DNA of 64,000 bases, taken from Trichoplax sp. H2. Lineage: Eukaryota > Placozoa > Uniplacotomia > Trichoplacea. The notes below the pieces were generated by a model. It had not been told where the DNA came from. It worked only from the letters and a program-made list of their open reading frames with translations, and did no database searches. Shown here in pieces: positions 49,201-63,800 of the stretch (the stretch's first letter is position 1; each line of letters starts with the position of its first letter). A program made the position numbers and the translations under genes. Location of the stretch: contig NOWV01000020.1 in assembly GCA_003344405.1 (NCBI GenBank), forward strand, positions 682,001 through 746,000, written 5' to 3'.

Positions 49201-50517
49201 CCACCATAGATTGTTCTCCCAAATCATTTAAGTTAAAATTGAATTGTGGTGATAACGATTTCTAATTTAAGTAGCAATCCTAAGGATTGATTAAGCTATG
49301 TAGGCTATAACGATATTTTACGTGAGTAATCTAAATTCATGCTGCATTATATTGCAAATCCAGTATTAAAAATATTTTCATTAGCGGACATGAAATATTA
49401 TTTACTTCAAGTATATAATCTAGCAATGTATTGGACAAAATATTCAGAAACTGATATCAAAATATTATGCTTAGTAAAATTATTTGTAAGCGTATTCAAT
49501 CAGTTTATATTTATTTCAGATACGGCATTAAGTATACAAAATTGTTAAGCCAGTCAAGATTGAAAAGTATAGTATGGAAACTGCAACAGTTTGCTATCAC
49601 AGCTAGAAGTAATCGTAGTACTGCCACATATCAGTAGGAAATGAGGATACGGAAGAGATGGAAAGCTACCATACTAAATATGGGCGGTACGTAGGATTAA
49701 GCCAATATTAGGTATGCAGCCTATTTGTGAATCATTATTGCCTCAATCGAAGATTTAAGCAGGATAAGCCCATATGCTAGCCTATGAATTTTAATAAATT
49801 GCATCGACAGATAAATTCGCTATTAATAATTTTATTCTGCAATAGTATGTTCCAATGGCATTTGCTGAGGCATTTGGAATGTCAAACTAAGAAGAATATA
49901 ATATAAGATAATTACATATTCTACGTTAATCATAGATTTATGGTAGTATTTTAACTTAAGATTTGGCCCTCTAATCAGTTGTTTTATCGATTTAGAATAC
50001 ATGTTGGCTTATTCTGCTAATATTACGACATTTACTATTTAGTATTTAAAGAAAGTAAATTGATATGCTTATCTGCGTACTATCTATTCTACTCTCGACC
50101 CAAGTGTATTATTGAGCTAAAATATGGTTCCTGTGGCCCTATAAATAAATAAATATGGGTCTTGTTCAAATATAGAAATGTATGAAATGGAAGGAAAACA
50201 CTTTAACTAGTGATAGTTACGTCGATATTTCACCAATTAAGAACTTGATGTTGCGTATTCATAATATTGATAATTTTAATAGTCAAACGGAAAATAAACA
50301 TTGCTAAATAGTTATAACGATTCCTAATAACCACCATAAAGGCTATTACTTGGTAGATAGATTAACAAAAACACAAATATCGATTGAACATTCAATAAAA
50401 TATCTACGAAATAACTAAGCTTTATCATAATTCATTAGTGATATCTGAACTGCACGCCTTCCAATCACTACGAATAATAAATTAATATATTTTAAATGGT
50501 TTTTATTAAATGTTGCG
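46288..50517. other. Gene-poor spacer before the LRR-SRCR-MAM gene
   Basis: 4.2 kb of AT-rich DNA with only short chance frames (up to 69 codons). It should contain the promoters of copy B (minus strand, just above 46288) and of the receptor gene (plus strand, just below 50518). I see no distinctive core motifs. Confidence 0.5.
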
Positions 50518-53500
50518 ATGATTAATCGAAATATCTGCTGGATTGGCTTTATGCTAACTTTTCTCTGGACAATAAACGCTATCGATATATCATCAGCTAA
50601 AAATTCATTTCAGCATGGTAAAATTCAAGTACTGTCTTGTCCTACTGGGTGCCAATGCCAATCTGGATTGCTACGGATAAAATGCTCATATTTATCACTA
50701 CACCCAGGATTTCACCACCACATAGGAATATTTAAGAGCATGTAAGTTACGTTGATAATTTCTGGCAATGCTCATGAACCATTTACCGAATTAATGACAA
50801 GCAATAAATGTTTCAGTTAGCTTCTGTAGGTTTCATTCAAACCGGTTCTATAATAAACTGGAAAGTGAGCTTAGCTCCAATCCTCTTGCATTTGATAAAA
50901 TATAGTGAAATAATTAGCAATGAAGGAACTTCACATTAATTTTTTGAATAATGATGTGGAAATGGTGCATTTATGCTTTATTTATACTTTATTTTATATT
51001 TTATATTATTTATGCTAAAATAAAGGTATTTGCTAGTGATCATTTTCAGATAACCGCCAGTAGATATCATAACGATTAAGTTATTCATAATGTAAAGTTG
51101 TTACTGCAACATGCAAGATTCAAGATTTATAGATTTGAAGAATATAGCAATTAAAGAAATTTGACATTACTTGATAAATAAATGGTTTAATGACAAGAAA
51201 TTACTAATTTTGCAGCTTGGGCTTATTATCCTGGGATTTTAGTAGACCCATGATTTGGATTATATTGCTGGGGTGCCTTACATGCAAGAAAGTTACCATC
51301 ATTAGACATTCATGGAAAATAAAACATCTTATTAAAATACTAGCGGATTAAATATTAGATTGATTAATGTCGTTAAGTTCAATTCTAAAATATTTCTATC
51401 TATATTTTAATTTTACTTATAGAATAGTACCATAAATATAGCTTATCACGTACAGTTTCTATATCCGTAAAGATTTCTTAAATTCGGCAAGTATCTTACC
51501 GAAAATTAGCGTTATTTAAAAACGAGGTAACTCAAATGAGTCTAACATACGAGGATAGTAACAATGTCTAGAGTATTGTAGGAAAACTAGACTACGCTGG
51601 GCCCCGAGTTAATAAAATATTAGATTAGCGGTGTTAGTGGCTGTCTATCAGGTGTAATAGGCCTAGCGGATTATTAGTGGATAATACTAAGGATGCTAGT
51701 CGTACGGTTAACGAATAAGTGGGACTGCATGGCGCCTTGATAGATGGTATCGGCACGTCTGAGTAGATGACGTATGATTGGCCCGAAATGAGGCATGACA
51801 ATCATACGTAGCTTGGCGTCTTGTACTTGCAAGGCCCACATCATAGTATTAGTAGAGTGACTTCGTAATTGCGTTAGAAATTCTAAATAAGATTGTCGTT
51901 TAATCGGCATTACTATAACTACAATGTAACGCACTTTAGTTTTATTATGCTATATGATATTTTATTCACATTTCGTAGCCAAATTAATGTTAGATAATAT
52001 AGAAATCGATGCTCAAAACTATTTCTGGACGATATTCAATCTTGATTAATGATAAAAGTATGCGTATTTTTAATGTTTGTAGAGATAGCATATCAAATCG
52101 ATTATATTATTGAGTAATTAAAATTGAAATTAAAGTAGAAACATTTTTATCAAATTTGATAATAAATTGTGACTGAAATGTAAAATATACTTTTTGCCGC
52201 CATATAGGCTATTATGAGACATAATATGATATAAAAATACTAATATAACTATCTCTTACTGAATAGACATATTCCAGATGTAAGGGAGTGCAATTGTGAA
52301 GTCTATAGCAGACTTGCAAAATTAAACTTCTATGGGATTTCGCTGCAAGGTAGCTGCAGACTGATGTCAACATCAAAGGAACTGCATTTGCAGGAATTTT
52401 TAAATTCCCATCGTACAAAATGTTCAAAATTAAGTAAGATTATATTAAAATATGATCTAAGCAAATAAAGATGTTACATAATTAGATTACTTCTTCTATC
52501 GCATTTTGAGTTACTTAGCGCTTGGAAAAATAATTTTGCTTGATGATATTTGTTGCTTCGTTTTGTTAGGAAAACGAAATTCATATCGAATTCGGATAGC
52601 GAAAAGTGGGAGTAAGCATGAAATCAAAGTTATATTATTAATATTACATTTAATAGTAATGAGTCTATATTTATGCTTCTTGCGTTCATAACGGCAAACG
52701 ATACTGAAGGCTTTATATTTGTATCTACAACTGAAGGAATACAAAAATAATGCTATTAGAGTTGAGCTACGCCAAAACTTAATGCGCTTTAGTTATTATA
52801 TAAATTGCAAAAGCTCTAGAATTAGCATGTAGTCGTTCTTGAGAATTCAGTTATACACTGTACATACAAGTATTTTACGCTGTAAAGGGTTTTCTATCTT
52901 GTACCTATAATTGTAATATAGCATTATTATGAATTATCAAGAATGCTGGGATTAGTATTCTATTTAATTTAAAAGTGCAACCGTTCGTTGTAGATACGAG
53001 TAAATTACGCCTTATGAATGGTGGCATAAGCTGTGGAAGACTTGAAGTTATGTATAATAACAAGTGGGCGACCGTTTGCAATCCGGGTGAGGCAGCTAGT
53101 AAACGTTGGAGTATTCGAAATGCTGATGTTGCTTGTCGACAGCTAAATTTTCGAGGGAGGGCCTTTGTTTATGGTGCGCGTATTTCGATATTGCGTTTGA
53201 ATCTCATCTACTTACATTATTAAAGCTAAATTGATAACTTCCCGTTTAATATCAAATAATTACAATTGGAGCCATTTAATTAAATTGCTGTGACTTTTTA
53301 ATTCTTTTCAAGATGGATCGGCATTTGGACAGAGCAAAGAACCGATATGGCCTCGAGATCTACAATGTTCTGGTAATGAAACCGATTTATTGCAATGCCA
53401 GTATAGCAAGCTACAATCGTCCTGTAGCCAGCAAAACAGTGTCGGCATTTGTTGTGGATATAACGAGAATCGAGGGTCACTAGCACCAGGTTCGATGACA

Positions 53501-55923
53501 TCTAAAATTTTTACTCTGTTTCATCAAAATATTATGAAATTTTCGTAGTTAGAAATTAATCTTTTATATTTAATAACTATCATTAGAATCATAGGAAATC
53601 TTTATTATGACTGTAACAAATTGTGTGAGTTTGCAAGTCTGTAAATTACTCTTATGTCAATATAATACCAGATGTGAAATATTTAATTTTTAGATAATAG
53701 AAATTACTGTAATTTTTAAATTAGTCTTTAGAATGACCATTGTGAGTATACAAAAAATATATAGCTCACTGATAGAAGAGGAAATCTTCTCCATATATTT
53801 TATATTAGTTCCAATGTACCAGAGCATCCGAATTACTGGTGGTAAGTCAGCCGTTAGTGGTCAGCCTCAGTTTTTATATCAAGGAAGATGGCATTCTGTT
53901 TGTCCGCTTGGTTGGACAGAAAATGACGCCGATGTCTTTTGTAGGGAATTAGGTTTTGTCGGAGCTAAATCTATAGAAGGTCAGAAATTTACAAGTAATA
54001 ATTTAATTTAAATTTCTTACTAATTCACTGGTGGATGAGAATACTCATTACACAACCTATAAAATTAAATGTTCAATTAGTCATCTTCAGTTTTAATAGC
54101 CATTAATTCCGTAACTAACCCTATAAGAAGCTTTATGTAGTTGAATTTATATAATTAAATTCATGTACCAGTATCTATTGAATTTGATTATAATAAAACC
54201 GATGAAAATCTATTTGCCAATGTATTGATAATAATAAGCTTTAAATTCTGCTTGCTATAATCTGTAGAATATATAGTAAAGATTGAAACTTGTTTCAGAT
54301 TTCTTTCTTCGAATTTTAATTTTTCTAGCCAAAATTGATAAAGTAATTTCAAGAGCGATACTTTATTACAAGCTAAACTGTATCGGCAGTGAAGATTCCA
54401 TTATGAATTGTCGATCCGATCTTGCTCAAAATCATAATCTTGCAAATAACTGCTATCATCCCAACAATCCCTCTGTAGCAATGGTTACGTGTCAAAAATC
54501 GGCAGGTATGGTTGTTATCAAGGACATAAGAGTATATGTCCGTACCTAGTCTAAATTAAATATTAAGTAAAGCATGAAACTGATATTCTGGATTTCAATT
54601 ATGAGTAGAGTTTAAAAAGGGCTGTGTTTTAGATAACTGTGCTTTATTCTAGTGAAGATAAACATATGTTTTTTAAATACCATGATATATTAGGAAATCC
54701 TTTATATTGTGATTTCTTAAATGGTTTATGCGACTGGAATCAAGTACAACAACACCATTCCATGAACTGGATTTGGAAAAATAAATGGAGAAAATTTCAA
54801 ACCATGGATGATCTAAAATCGGGTATATCTTTATATTTGGATATTTATTAATAGTAAAAATTCATTCCTTTTATTTTATACGGTGGAATAAATGACCAGT
54901 GTACCTGTAAATATTGAAATTAAGTTTCGATTTACTTTCTCAAGAGCTAAAAAAGGGCAACTTTACTTGAATAGGTCCTTACGTATTTGTCCAATTAGAT
55001 CATGGTTATATAGGTGATAAGGCAGTTTTACAGAGCCCTCTCCTTGCAAAGTATCAATCGACTAAAGCAACGGTATGCAAAGAGGACTAAAATTATTGAT
55101 CAAGGCTTATATAAATTAGTAAAGCTACTTTCAAGGGCGCATTGTTACGCACTTAAATATGTCTTGTACTATAACCTTTTATCTTTCATCTAGATATTAA
55201 TATCGTATTATATGGATGTCAGACCAGCTAAGCCTGCACTGACATTATTATCTACTAAAGTCTATTACCCAGTCGAAAATCAGCACGATACACTATGGTA
55301 TTCTTATCCTAGGATTACGAAGCGTTGGCTTTATAGCTCCATTATGTTTACGCCTCGATTCCAAAAATTTTATGTAAGTTTCTGTTTTACTAGATTACTA
55401 TAACTTGTACAGCATATCTATTTTTGGACTGAAGTTAGGCAATATAAATGACTTGAATTAATAAATTCGATCATGTAGGTATCAATACAAGTAGCCAAAG
55501 GTCCGGAATTATCTGGATTCATAGGTTTAAGCAGAATTGAAATAGTTGGATGCGATATTTGTGAGTAACTTATACCTAAATGTGACCGATTATTTGCTGC
55601 TCATTCATAAAAGCATGTTAATCATATTTCTATCTTCTGACACTGCAACAGATCGTAATCGCACTCTTCTGAACCAAAATCGTAAGACTGTAAATTATGC
55701 TATACCAATTTTTTGCACCACTGTTGTGATTATGGTATTACTTTTGGCAGCACTGACCCATGTGATAAAGAAAAAAAGCTATCAAAGACGATTAACATTA
55801 GATTTGCCTAGACCTATTCGTAAAGGGAATGGAGGCGCATCACGAATTTCTGCGATAGCTTCACCAATTAAAAATCTGCATAATCGTAACTTCAATACTT
55901 CTGGCGAAACATCTAAAATATAA
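50518..55923 (+). CDS. Receptor: SP-LRRNT-LRRCT-SRCR-SRCR-MAM-TM-cytoplasmic tail
   Basis: Exons I can join by frame and GT-AG sites: 50518-50741 (signal peptide; LRRNT CPTGCQCQSGLLRIKC), a tentative 50830-50864, about 52281-52433 (LRRCT, ECNCEVYSRL), 52976-53173 and 53313-53489 (SRCR1), 53809-53979 and 54329-54505 (SRCR2), 54694-54822, 54975-55072, 55125-55165, 55223-55373 and 55479-55560 (MAM), and 55652-55923. The last exon encodes a membrane helix (IPIFCTTVVIMVLLLAALTHVI) and a basic tail of about 60 residues ending GETSKI and TAA. SRCR halves show the WATVC / ADVACRQL and WHSVC / ADVFCREL cores. Both SRCR C-half exons are exactly 177 nt. MAM hallmarks are CDFLNGLCDW, AVLQSPLL, a Trp-rich middle and GFIGLSRIEIVGC. 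All SRCR introns are phase 1. The weakest part is 50742-52280: typical LRRs were not found, so the ectodomain may have only a minimal LRR cap pair. This is a type I membrane protein whose ligand is unknown. Confidence 0.75.
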
Positions 55924-58900
55924 TAATTTATAAATAATCTCAATTAATGTATTATAAACTTCGGTTTGCAGGTCTGCAGCCTTGTCTTTATTGTTAAGTA
56001 GTTAAATTTCTGTGGCAAATATTCTACCCTCACTGAATTGTACAAATTCGCCAAATATGCTATTTAATAATATTATTAATTCTTGACTGACATAGTCTTA
56101 TACTGTAAAAATACAACCATTAAATTATGAATATCTAGCCCATAGAAAGTGTGTTGTGAATCATTAGCAGCAATAACGGTTTATAGGCTAGTAGGGCTAC
56201 ATGTAGAGAGTTCTTGATGGTCTATGAAGAAGTAAACCCGCTGTTAGAGGTATTGCAACTATTATTGCGGACACGGAGACCACAGGAGATATGAACTGCT
56301 CGGTAGTTCTTTTAACAATGTTGCTGGTTCTTGACTAGCATAATCATCTTCTAAGATTTAAGACAGCTCTAGTAGATATTCTATAATGCTATACGCCAAA
56401 TGATATTTTATGATCCTGTTACAACTTCCAAATTTTGTAATAAGTACTAGATCTGCACTCAGCAAGGAGACCCAGTAATTAAGTTGAAGAACTAACTTTA
56501 CTGTTAAAATTATGAGTTTATATACTTTCTTTATTGTGACCTTTGATCTACTGGCGTAGATCACAAGATCATTACTAAGAGAAAGGTTTCCCTAGTTTAG
56601 ACATTACAAATAGAATATCATACCGAGTATGGCAACATGAGAATACATATATATATAACCTTAATATAGTACCATAACTACATCTATATACGCATGACGT
56701 GACAACATCGTGATATTTAACCATATATAGAAAGAAGGTAACATACTAATTATGTAACTATCACAGAACGTGACAGATCCATAAAATACTCAAGGCATAA
56801 CTTAAATCTCTTTAAAAATACTAACAAGTCTAGGCTAATATAATTATTTGTATCTGACAATCTGCGGTTTAGAAATGCTTTCTATGATCTACAAGATAGT
56901 TAAGCTATAATGTAATCATTCTTTAGCATGTATGATCCTTGACTGGCGCCACATTTTTCAAGAAATCGAAGATAGCTTTCATAAGTTCTTTCATTATATG
57001 AATGTAATATATTTAATGCACCGGTATTCTGCAATCTATTGGCAATTTTATGCCTATTTGCAAATATTTTAAGATAGCTCTGAAAATATTTTGTGATATT
57101 CTGGTTTCTATTGCGTTTTCACTAGAATTATAACTTAAAAATCTGGAAGTAAAATAAAGCATGGTCTGAGCTTTTAATTAAACAACATTGAAATTTTGAA
57201 GCTAACGATGAGGTATTTCATAAAGGATTCAGCTCAATTTAGACTATATTCTGTAATATATTTAGTTATTGCCGTACGTTTACTGATTTATGAGCTACTG
57301 TATGTAAAGTATGACCTGAATTTTTAAGCCGTATTGTAATAAAAGTGTCATACAATAACTGTTTTAGTCAAATGATATTTTCTAAACCGCTTCTATTACA
57401 AGGTTTTAGTAATAGTAGAGCTATAATTAATCACTACAAGAATCTAGTCTATAATCTAAAGTATTCTGAGCTCAAAGCGAAGTGAAATCTCTTTTGTCTC
57501 TTTGAGCTCATCTCTGCAGTTCTGAAATGCTTTTCGCTAAATCCATTTACGACAACTTAACTAATCTACAATCAGACCTGAGTCATCAAACAGAACATTT
57601 TTTCTCAAGTAGAACATCATTATCTTCTACAATCTGAATCATCCTGCTTAAGACATCACTACTCTTCTATTAATGTCCATCACCTTTCGGTGTTGGATAT
57701 CTTCACAATTACTATGTTTCTAGTCACATGAATCTGGTATTATAATTAGTCAGCCGGCTAATATTAGTCATCAAGAATTTCTAATATAGTAGTTATCAAT
57801 CATCTAATATTAGCTTCACGATAACATCTACTCTTAGTAACCTAACTATATCAAATATAGCTGTTAACACAAACAAATAAAGCTATCCTTATAATCAAAT
57901 ATGGAATGCATCACTATTGACATAAGTTTTGAGGGCTATTAGCTAACATAATTATTCATAATGTGTTCAAGACAGGTAACTATAAATCTATCCTGCTTGA
58001 ATTTCTTATCGAAATATAAATTAAATTTCTGGCTAGCAAAAGCATTGCATCGGCGTATGTCACCTATAGAATAATCGATTACTATTGTTGAAGTATGATA
58101 CATTTTCTTATTTATTACGTTCTAGAGTTTGTGAAATTTTATTATATTTAACTTTTCAATTCAGAATTATGTCAGGCATTTCTATAATTTAAAAATTTAA
58201 TAGGCAAAATTGGAACTAAAATAACTCTATAAAAGCTAATTACAGTACTTAAATGCTAAACGTATTATATTTCGGTTATAAAAGTTTGGAGTTATCCGGC
58301 ACTAAAGAAAGTAATTTAATTATTTATTGTCAATATGTTATGATATCTAGGATGTAACTTCAATAGAAACATTTTTAAGCATAATTGATCAGTTAAAATT
58401 GATTCATATTTATAGAGCTAATAGCCACGCATACTATTAACATAAGTACTACAGTGTCACTCACAGAAGTAAATCCACTGTCTACTCTCTTCTAATGTGA
58501 GTGATCAACTAACTTACTAGCTACTTAGTCACTCCAACTAACTATGGAGAGATACTGTAAGTAAGACTAACAACTTCCTCCTAAGTATAATAAGCGGCTT
58601 GCTGTAAGATTAGTTTTATGAATTTTTACTTCTATTCATACAACGAAAGTATAGTACCTTGTCGTACACTAGAGAAGTATGAACTGAGCGATATATTTTC
58701 TTCTTGGGCTTATATACAATCGCCACATGTAGCGCGCAATTAAAACTATTCTCGTGCAATCTTGGATCGTAATCTAAGCTATTTTTGAGAGCTGCACTAC
58801 ACCAAGGTAGAGATTCTTACCGGAATTTGCGCGCATACTACTATACTATCATCAGAATTCATATGATAACAGAAGATATTGAAAAATTATCCAATAATCT

Positions 58901-58957
58901 TTATTCTCCGGGTACTATTTAGAATCTCTAAAGATGGCTGAAAACTACGAATTCATT

Positions 58958-59083
58958 TTAAAGAAATAGCAATAAATGATAAGTAAATCCACTCTGAGAT
59001 ATGTTCATTCTGAAGGATAGAAATGCGCATTTAGATGAGAATATGAAATCGATATTTAGATTCACTTGAAATTAAGTGTTGAT
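58958..59083 (+). repeat. 126-bp perfect direct repeat, copy 1 (left of gap)
   Basis: Identical base for base, as read, to 59496-59621 (offset 538 bp). It starts TTAAAGAAATAGCAATAAAT and ends AATTAAGTGTTGAT; similarity stops sharply on both sides. The pair flanks the 20-N gap. Confidence 0.9.
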
Positions 59084-59441
59084 GTCACAAAACAGCTTTG
59101 CAACAAGATAACGCAATATACGATCAATAAGTCAATTCCTTGAACCACGTATCAAGGAACGATATCTGCACTATCACAAACACTTTTGCTCTACTAGCAG
59201 ACTACACAAAGACTTAAACGCCTCGTATTTTACGTTAAACACTAAGTTGGACAATTCTTCTTTATTTCACGATATACTGCATTTATATACTATTCCTCAA
59301 TAGTTCATGAGTCATAGTTAATACAATTAACATTAGAATCATTTACTGAATTAGATATTAATTTTAGCTACTGCTCCCTTAATGCAGACAACAGTATTTA
59401 CGAACATAGACATGTAATGACTAATACAGAATAGTCAGATT

Positions 59442-59461
59442 NNNNNNNNNNNNNNNNNNNN
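59442..59461. other. Assembly gap (20 N)
   Basis: Exactly twenty N bases, a conventional placeholder; real distance unknown. Confidence 0.98.
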
Positions 59462-59495
59462 ATAAGTGTCACTGTCATAAAAAGTCAGTGCTATA

Positions 59496-59621
59496 TTAAA
59501 GAAATAGCAATAAATGATAAGTAAATCCACTCTGAGATATGTTCATTCTGAAGGATAGAAATGCGCATTTAGATGAGAATATGAAATCGATATTTAGATT
59601 CACTTGAAATTAAGTGTTGAT
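59496..59621 (+). repeat. 126-bp perfect direct repeat, copy 2 (right of gap)
   Basis: The second copy of the block at 58958-59083, starting 35 bp right of the N run. Perfect identity in otherwise unrelated sequence suggests either a redundant contig end or a very recent duplication. Confidence 0.9.
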
Positions 59622-60894
59622 TATGCTTAATGTTAAAGGACAATAAGATCTTCGATTCTACTACTGAGATGCAATTTTTCGTACTACACAATCAATTAAG
59701 AAGTATTCTTGTAAATTATAAAACTGGAATCGCTACCGGTTGCATAAATTGTGAATTAGGTAGAAGATCTTGCATTCAAGCTAATCAAAAAGAATCTTTC
59801 AGGAAAGTAATATATTAGATTTTTATTTCTCACCAATAAACTCGTAAATAAATATTAGCTATAGATAAAGACGCTTACGTTGATACAAATCACATTAAAA
59901 AATTCGTTAACATTAAACTTAATTCCGAACATTTAAAATACTACAAGGATCAACTTAAACAATTGTAAAATAGCAAGAAAACGATACTTTTAGATATATT
60001 CTATACTGAACCGTGAAAAAGTGAGCTGCAATTATATCTATAAATTATATATTAATTATAGATTTTAATATTTACAAAAATCCTTATTACAGATGCATGA
60101 TATAGCCAACCCTTAGTATCTGCCTACATATCATAACGGAATGATATCTCGACATTTATAATGTCTGCAATGCAAAATAAGAAAACAGCGGCCGTTCATA
60201 CCTTAAAGATATCAGTAAACAATAAAGTGTTGTCACACAATAGATAAATGAATTAGTTTTTAAAGTCAGATAAGCTCAAAAAACGAAACGTCTCAATAAC
60301 AATAAACTTATCGCCTAAGCTTGAAGTAATGCGCTGGAGGTATTAATGAATGAATAAATATAAGCGTAAAGCCATAACATATTAATCAACAGCATATTAA
60401 TTTTATTATTGTCGATCGCTGGATGTCAGACTGCTTCGCTAAAGGAACTATCAAAATGAATACGTATGCTATAATACCAGCTAGATTTTTTATCAGAGGC
60501 GTCATTTTACTATTTAACTAATGTTCATAACACAAAAATTCATATCCCTAAACCCCCAGTATTGCGATATTAGAAACGCAAAGATATAAACGCAAGATAC
60601 GTATATCATATTATATATTTTAAAAGTATTGCTTATTAGGCATTGTTAATCTTTAGAAATACATTCAAAGGATAAATGAATTATTAAGTTGACGTAAACA
60701 AATTAAGTATCGTGAAACCTTAAATTATTTAGGATATTATCGACAATTTTAGAAGACCAGAAGAAAGTTACAAGCGGTGATTAAGCTGCAACTAATACTT
60801 TAATGTTTGATCTGAAAATTTTAGCAGTAGTTGGTTTCTAAAATGTCTCTTCCATTATGATTGGATGTAATTGACGTTCAAAAACACTTTAATT

Positions 60895-63800
60895 TCAAAC
60901 TTCCGCGGTCAAACTTTCCCTAGATCTTACAGTATTAGGAGATATTATAGACCTATCTGCTGTTCCATTTCTGGGACATGAACGAACTTGTTCTCGTTCC
61001 ATATTATCATTGATTCTATTTGTAGTCAATTCGTCGGGAATGATATCATGTTCAGTGGGACTTTCGTCTTCAGGTGGTACAATCTGATCGTAGGTAGGCG
61101 GGTTCTCGTCTGTAATTATCATAGAAATAGTGCCAACTTAGAAATGGTGGCATAACTCACAAAGAAGATTCTATTTGATTCAGCCGTTACCTGCTATTGT
61201 TCGTAACGGTTTCTTCTTACAAATTTGACAGATCATCAACAGGATGCAACCTAGTATCAAAGCAGTTGCAACAGTTGCACGTATACACTTACGTACAAAG
61301 GGCTCTTTTCAAAAGACGAATATATGATTACATCACAGTTTTAAATTTGATCATTTTTTCTGTACTAAGACCTACACTGTGTCTAAATGAATTTTACTTT
61401 TCCTCACCTGGTGTAATACCAACAATAGAAATGTCATCTAATCCTACGATCACACTTTCAGAAGACGTTTTCATAACAACGAAGCTAATCTAAATTGTGA
61501 ATATTGTTGCATTATGCATAGAAAATTAGCCAAAATTACTAAAGTAATTAATTTTGTATGAATACTTCGCTTTAAAATTTAAGATAAATTAAACATTTTG
61601 TGATTTATCATACCGTAAATGTTTTTACTGAGGGCAGTACTTCCGTATATACGGAAATCCATGCACCGTTGGTATCATGACTCATTTTCTTAATTATTTT
61701 GTTGTTTTCATCAACCTTGAGGGTAAGAACACTTCCGCTACTTGATAGGTAATATTTAAATCTTATCTACGAAATCATGGGAGAAACTAAATTACTTACT
61801 CAAATATATATTCAACAGTTATACATAAGCTACTTATAATTCTTGAAGGACTCTAATTACTTCCAAATATCATAGTTCTTTAACCACGTTACTACAGTTT
61901 TCATTATTGCACGTATTTCCGTAATAATATTTATGCTGCTAATAGTACTACCCAATAGTCAATATTAGTTACCGTAACGATCGAACTTTGGAAACTTTGT
62001 TGAGGGCTACGAAGGATAGCTTTGTCAAGGTAAAAGCCATTCCTTGTCGATACAACTATACTTGGGTCTATAAATCAAACGCAATGACTTTTAATGTAAT
62101 TTGTAGGATAAAAATTGCAGGTAAATTTCAAGAGAATTAACACACCAAAATCGATGAAAGAAATCTTAACATACCACTTTTTTTAAAGTTTGTACCAGGA
62201 AAAATATAGTTGCTTTGCCAAGTCCAATCCATCCTCAGATTTCTTTGCGGCTGAGACCAGCCGCAAAAGCCCTTATCAAATTTGCAAGAAGTGGTATTCC
62301 CACTTGATTGCTCACATGCAACAACAGCCACAGATTGCGGGTTATTACAAATGTAGCTACCATTAGTATTACGCAAACTTGGGCAATGTTCTATTGATGA
62401 TTCTAAACCAGTGCAGTTGTATGACGCTACTTGATAGCTACTTTGAGGATTGAGTGGAGAACCTAGATTATTTATAAAGTAATAATCTCAATTGAGATAA
62501 AAAATATAAAAAATTAGAAAGCCTATGCTCTATACGCTTTACCAGGATAGTGACGAGATGATACATAATATCCCATTTGGCGACAAAGAACGTTTGCTGT
62601 ATTATTACTAAGATTTTCCGCACACATATAACCCCAAACTCCATGTGCTTTAATTTCTACGACACCGGACAAGTAATTGGATAACTGAACCGACTCTGTT
62701 ATTTGCATTTGAGTTCCTAGAGATTTCGTAGTAGTACGTAAAGGATAGGAAGCTAAAGGAAAACATAATTAAAACGATTAAAATGCATTTAAAGAAATAA
62801 AACTTTAAACGATAACATTATTTAGCAAACATTTATTTTAAGATAAACATAAGACTTTCTATTTAATTGGGGCCAAATATTTAAAATAAGTGTGCTTTAG
62901 CTCTAGTAGATGATGTAGGATTGTTTGTTTTTTAGTTCTTTCATTTAAATAATCCAGGAACTTAGGAATACCTAACTAGAACAGCTTCAAAAATTCTACA
63001 GTAAAGAATGTAGATACTACCGATCATTCTAAAGGATGTGCAGTACATAAAATCCTAGCACATTAACCAATAATTAATTATAGTGGCCAATATATAGGAA
63101 GGCTTACAAATTAAAATAATGACTACATTGCCCTATTTATATTAGTAGACCCAGCCGATTATACCAATTTCATGGCACAGCATTTTTACAAATTCAATAT
63201 AATTTTATAATAATTAAGAACTTCATTCATAAGAAAACGTTATAAATTGCTGGCTATCAGCAGCATTTGTATGTGTACATACTCGTTGTAGATCCTCCAT
63301 AGCAAGAAGGAATATTGCAATACTCCGATACTTTCTGTGAATTAGTTGTATAACACCACGGCCTAGAGCTTTTTCCACCAGGATTTCGACAGTAATTAAA
63401 CGATAAGTCATCATCTGGATATTTTGAAGGTGAATAGCTATGATTATGTGGGGAATTCGACTTCCATTGCTGACAATTGTAGCCGCTAATCGTTTTCGTA
63501 ATGCTACCTCTATAGTAAACTCCATTACCAGTATAACAATTTACTTCTATTATGATAATAAAAAATTTTCGTTAAAGGAATTTGAGGTTTCAAAATTCGA
63601 TAAATTTCCGAACTTACCGTACGGCGCAATTAAGATATAGTCAACTTCAATTTGCCCACCATGTCCTCTTCCCAAAACACCATCAAGAATAATCTATTGA
63701 CCAAAACAATTATCACCAGTGAGCATGAGAGTTTCTACATTTATTGACTAATGCATAAGTTAGCTTAACTTGCTTTAAGTATTTATGCTTAATACACTTA

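Larger units (their letters stand above)
55924..60894. other. Convergent intergenic region with assembly gap
   Basis: No gene is seen between the 3' ends of the two receptor genes. Frames such as 59630-59818 (62 codons, plus) lack support. It contains a short TA microsatellite near 56650, the 126-bp duplicated block and the N run described separately. Confidence 0.55.

Noticed and set aside
51210-51370. Exon starting after TTTTGCAG at about 51216 as LRR sequence
   Set aside because: The acceptor is good, but no frame gives an LRR pattern and the phase-compatible frame has no convincing donor.
63223-63525. 100-codon minus-strand frame overlapping the kringle exon
   Set aside because: It is a shadow: the true kringle reading is in another frame and has all six cysteines plus the splice sites.
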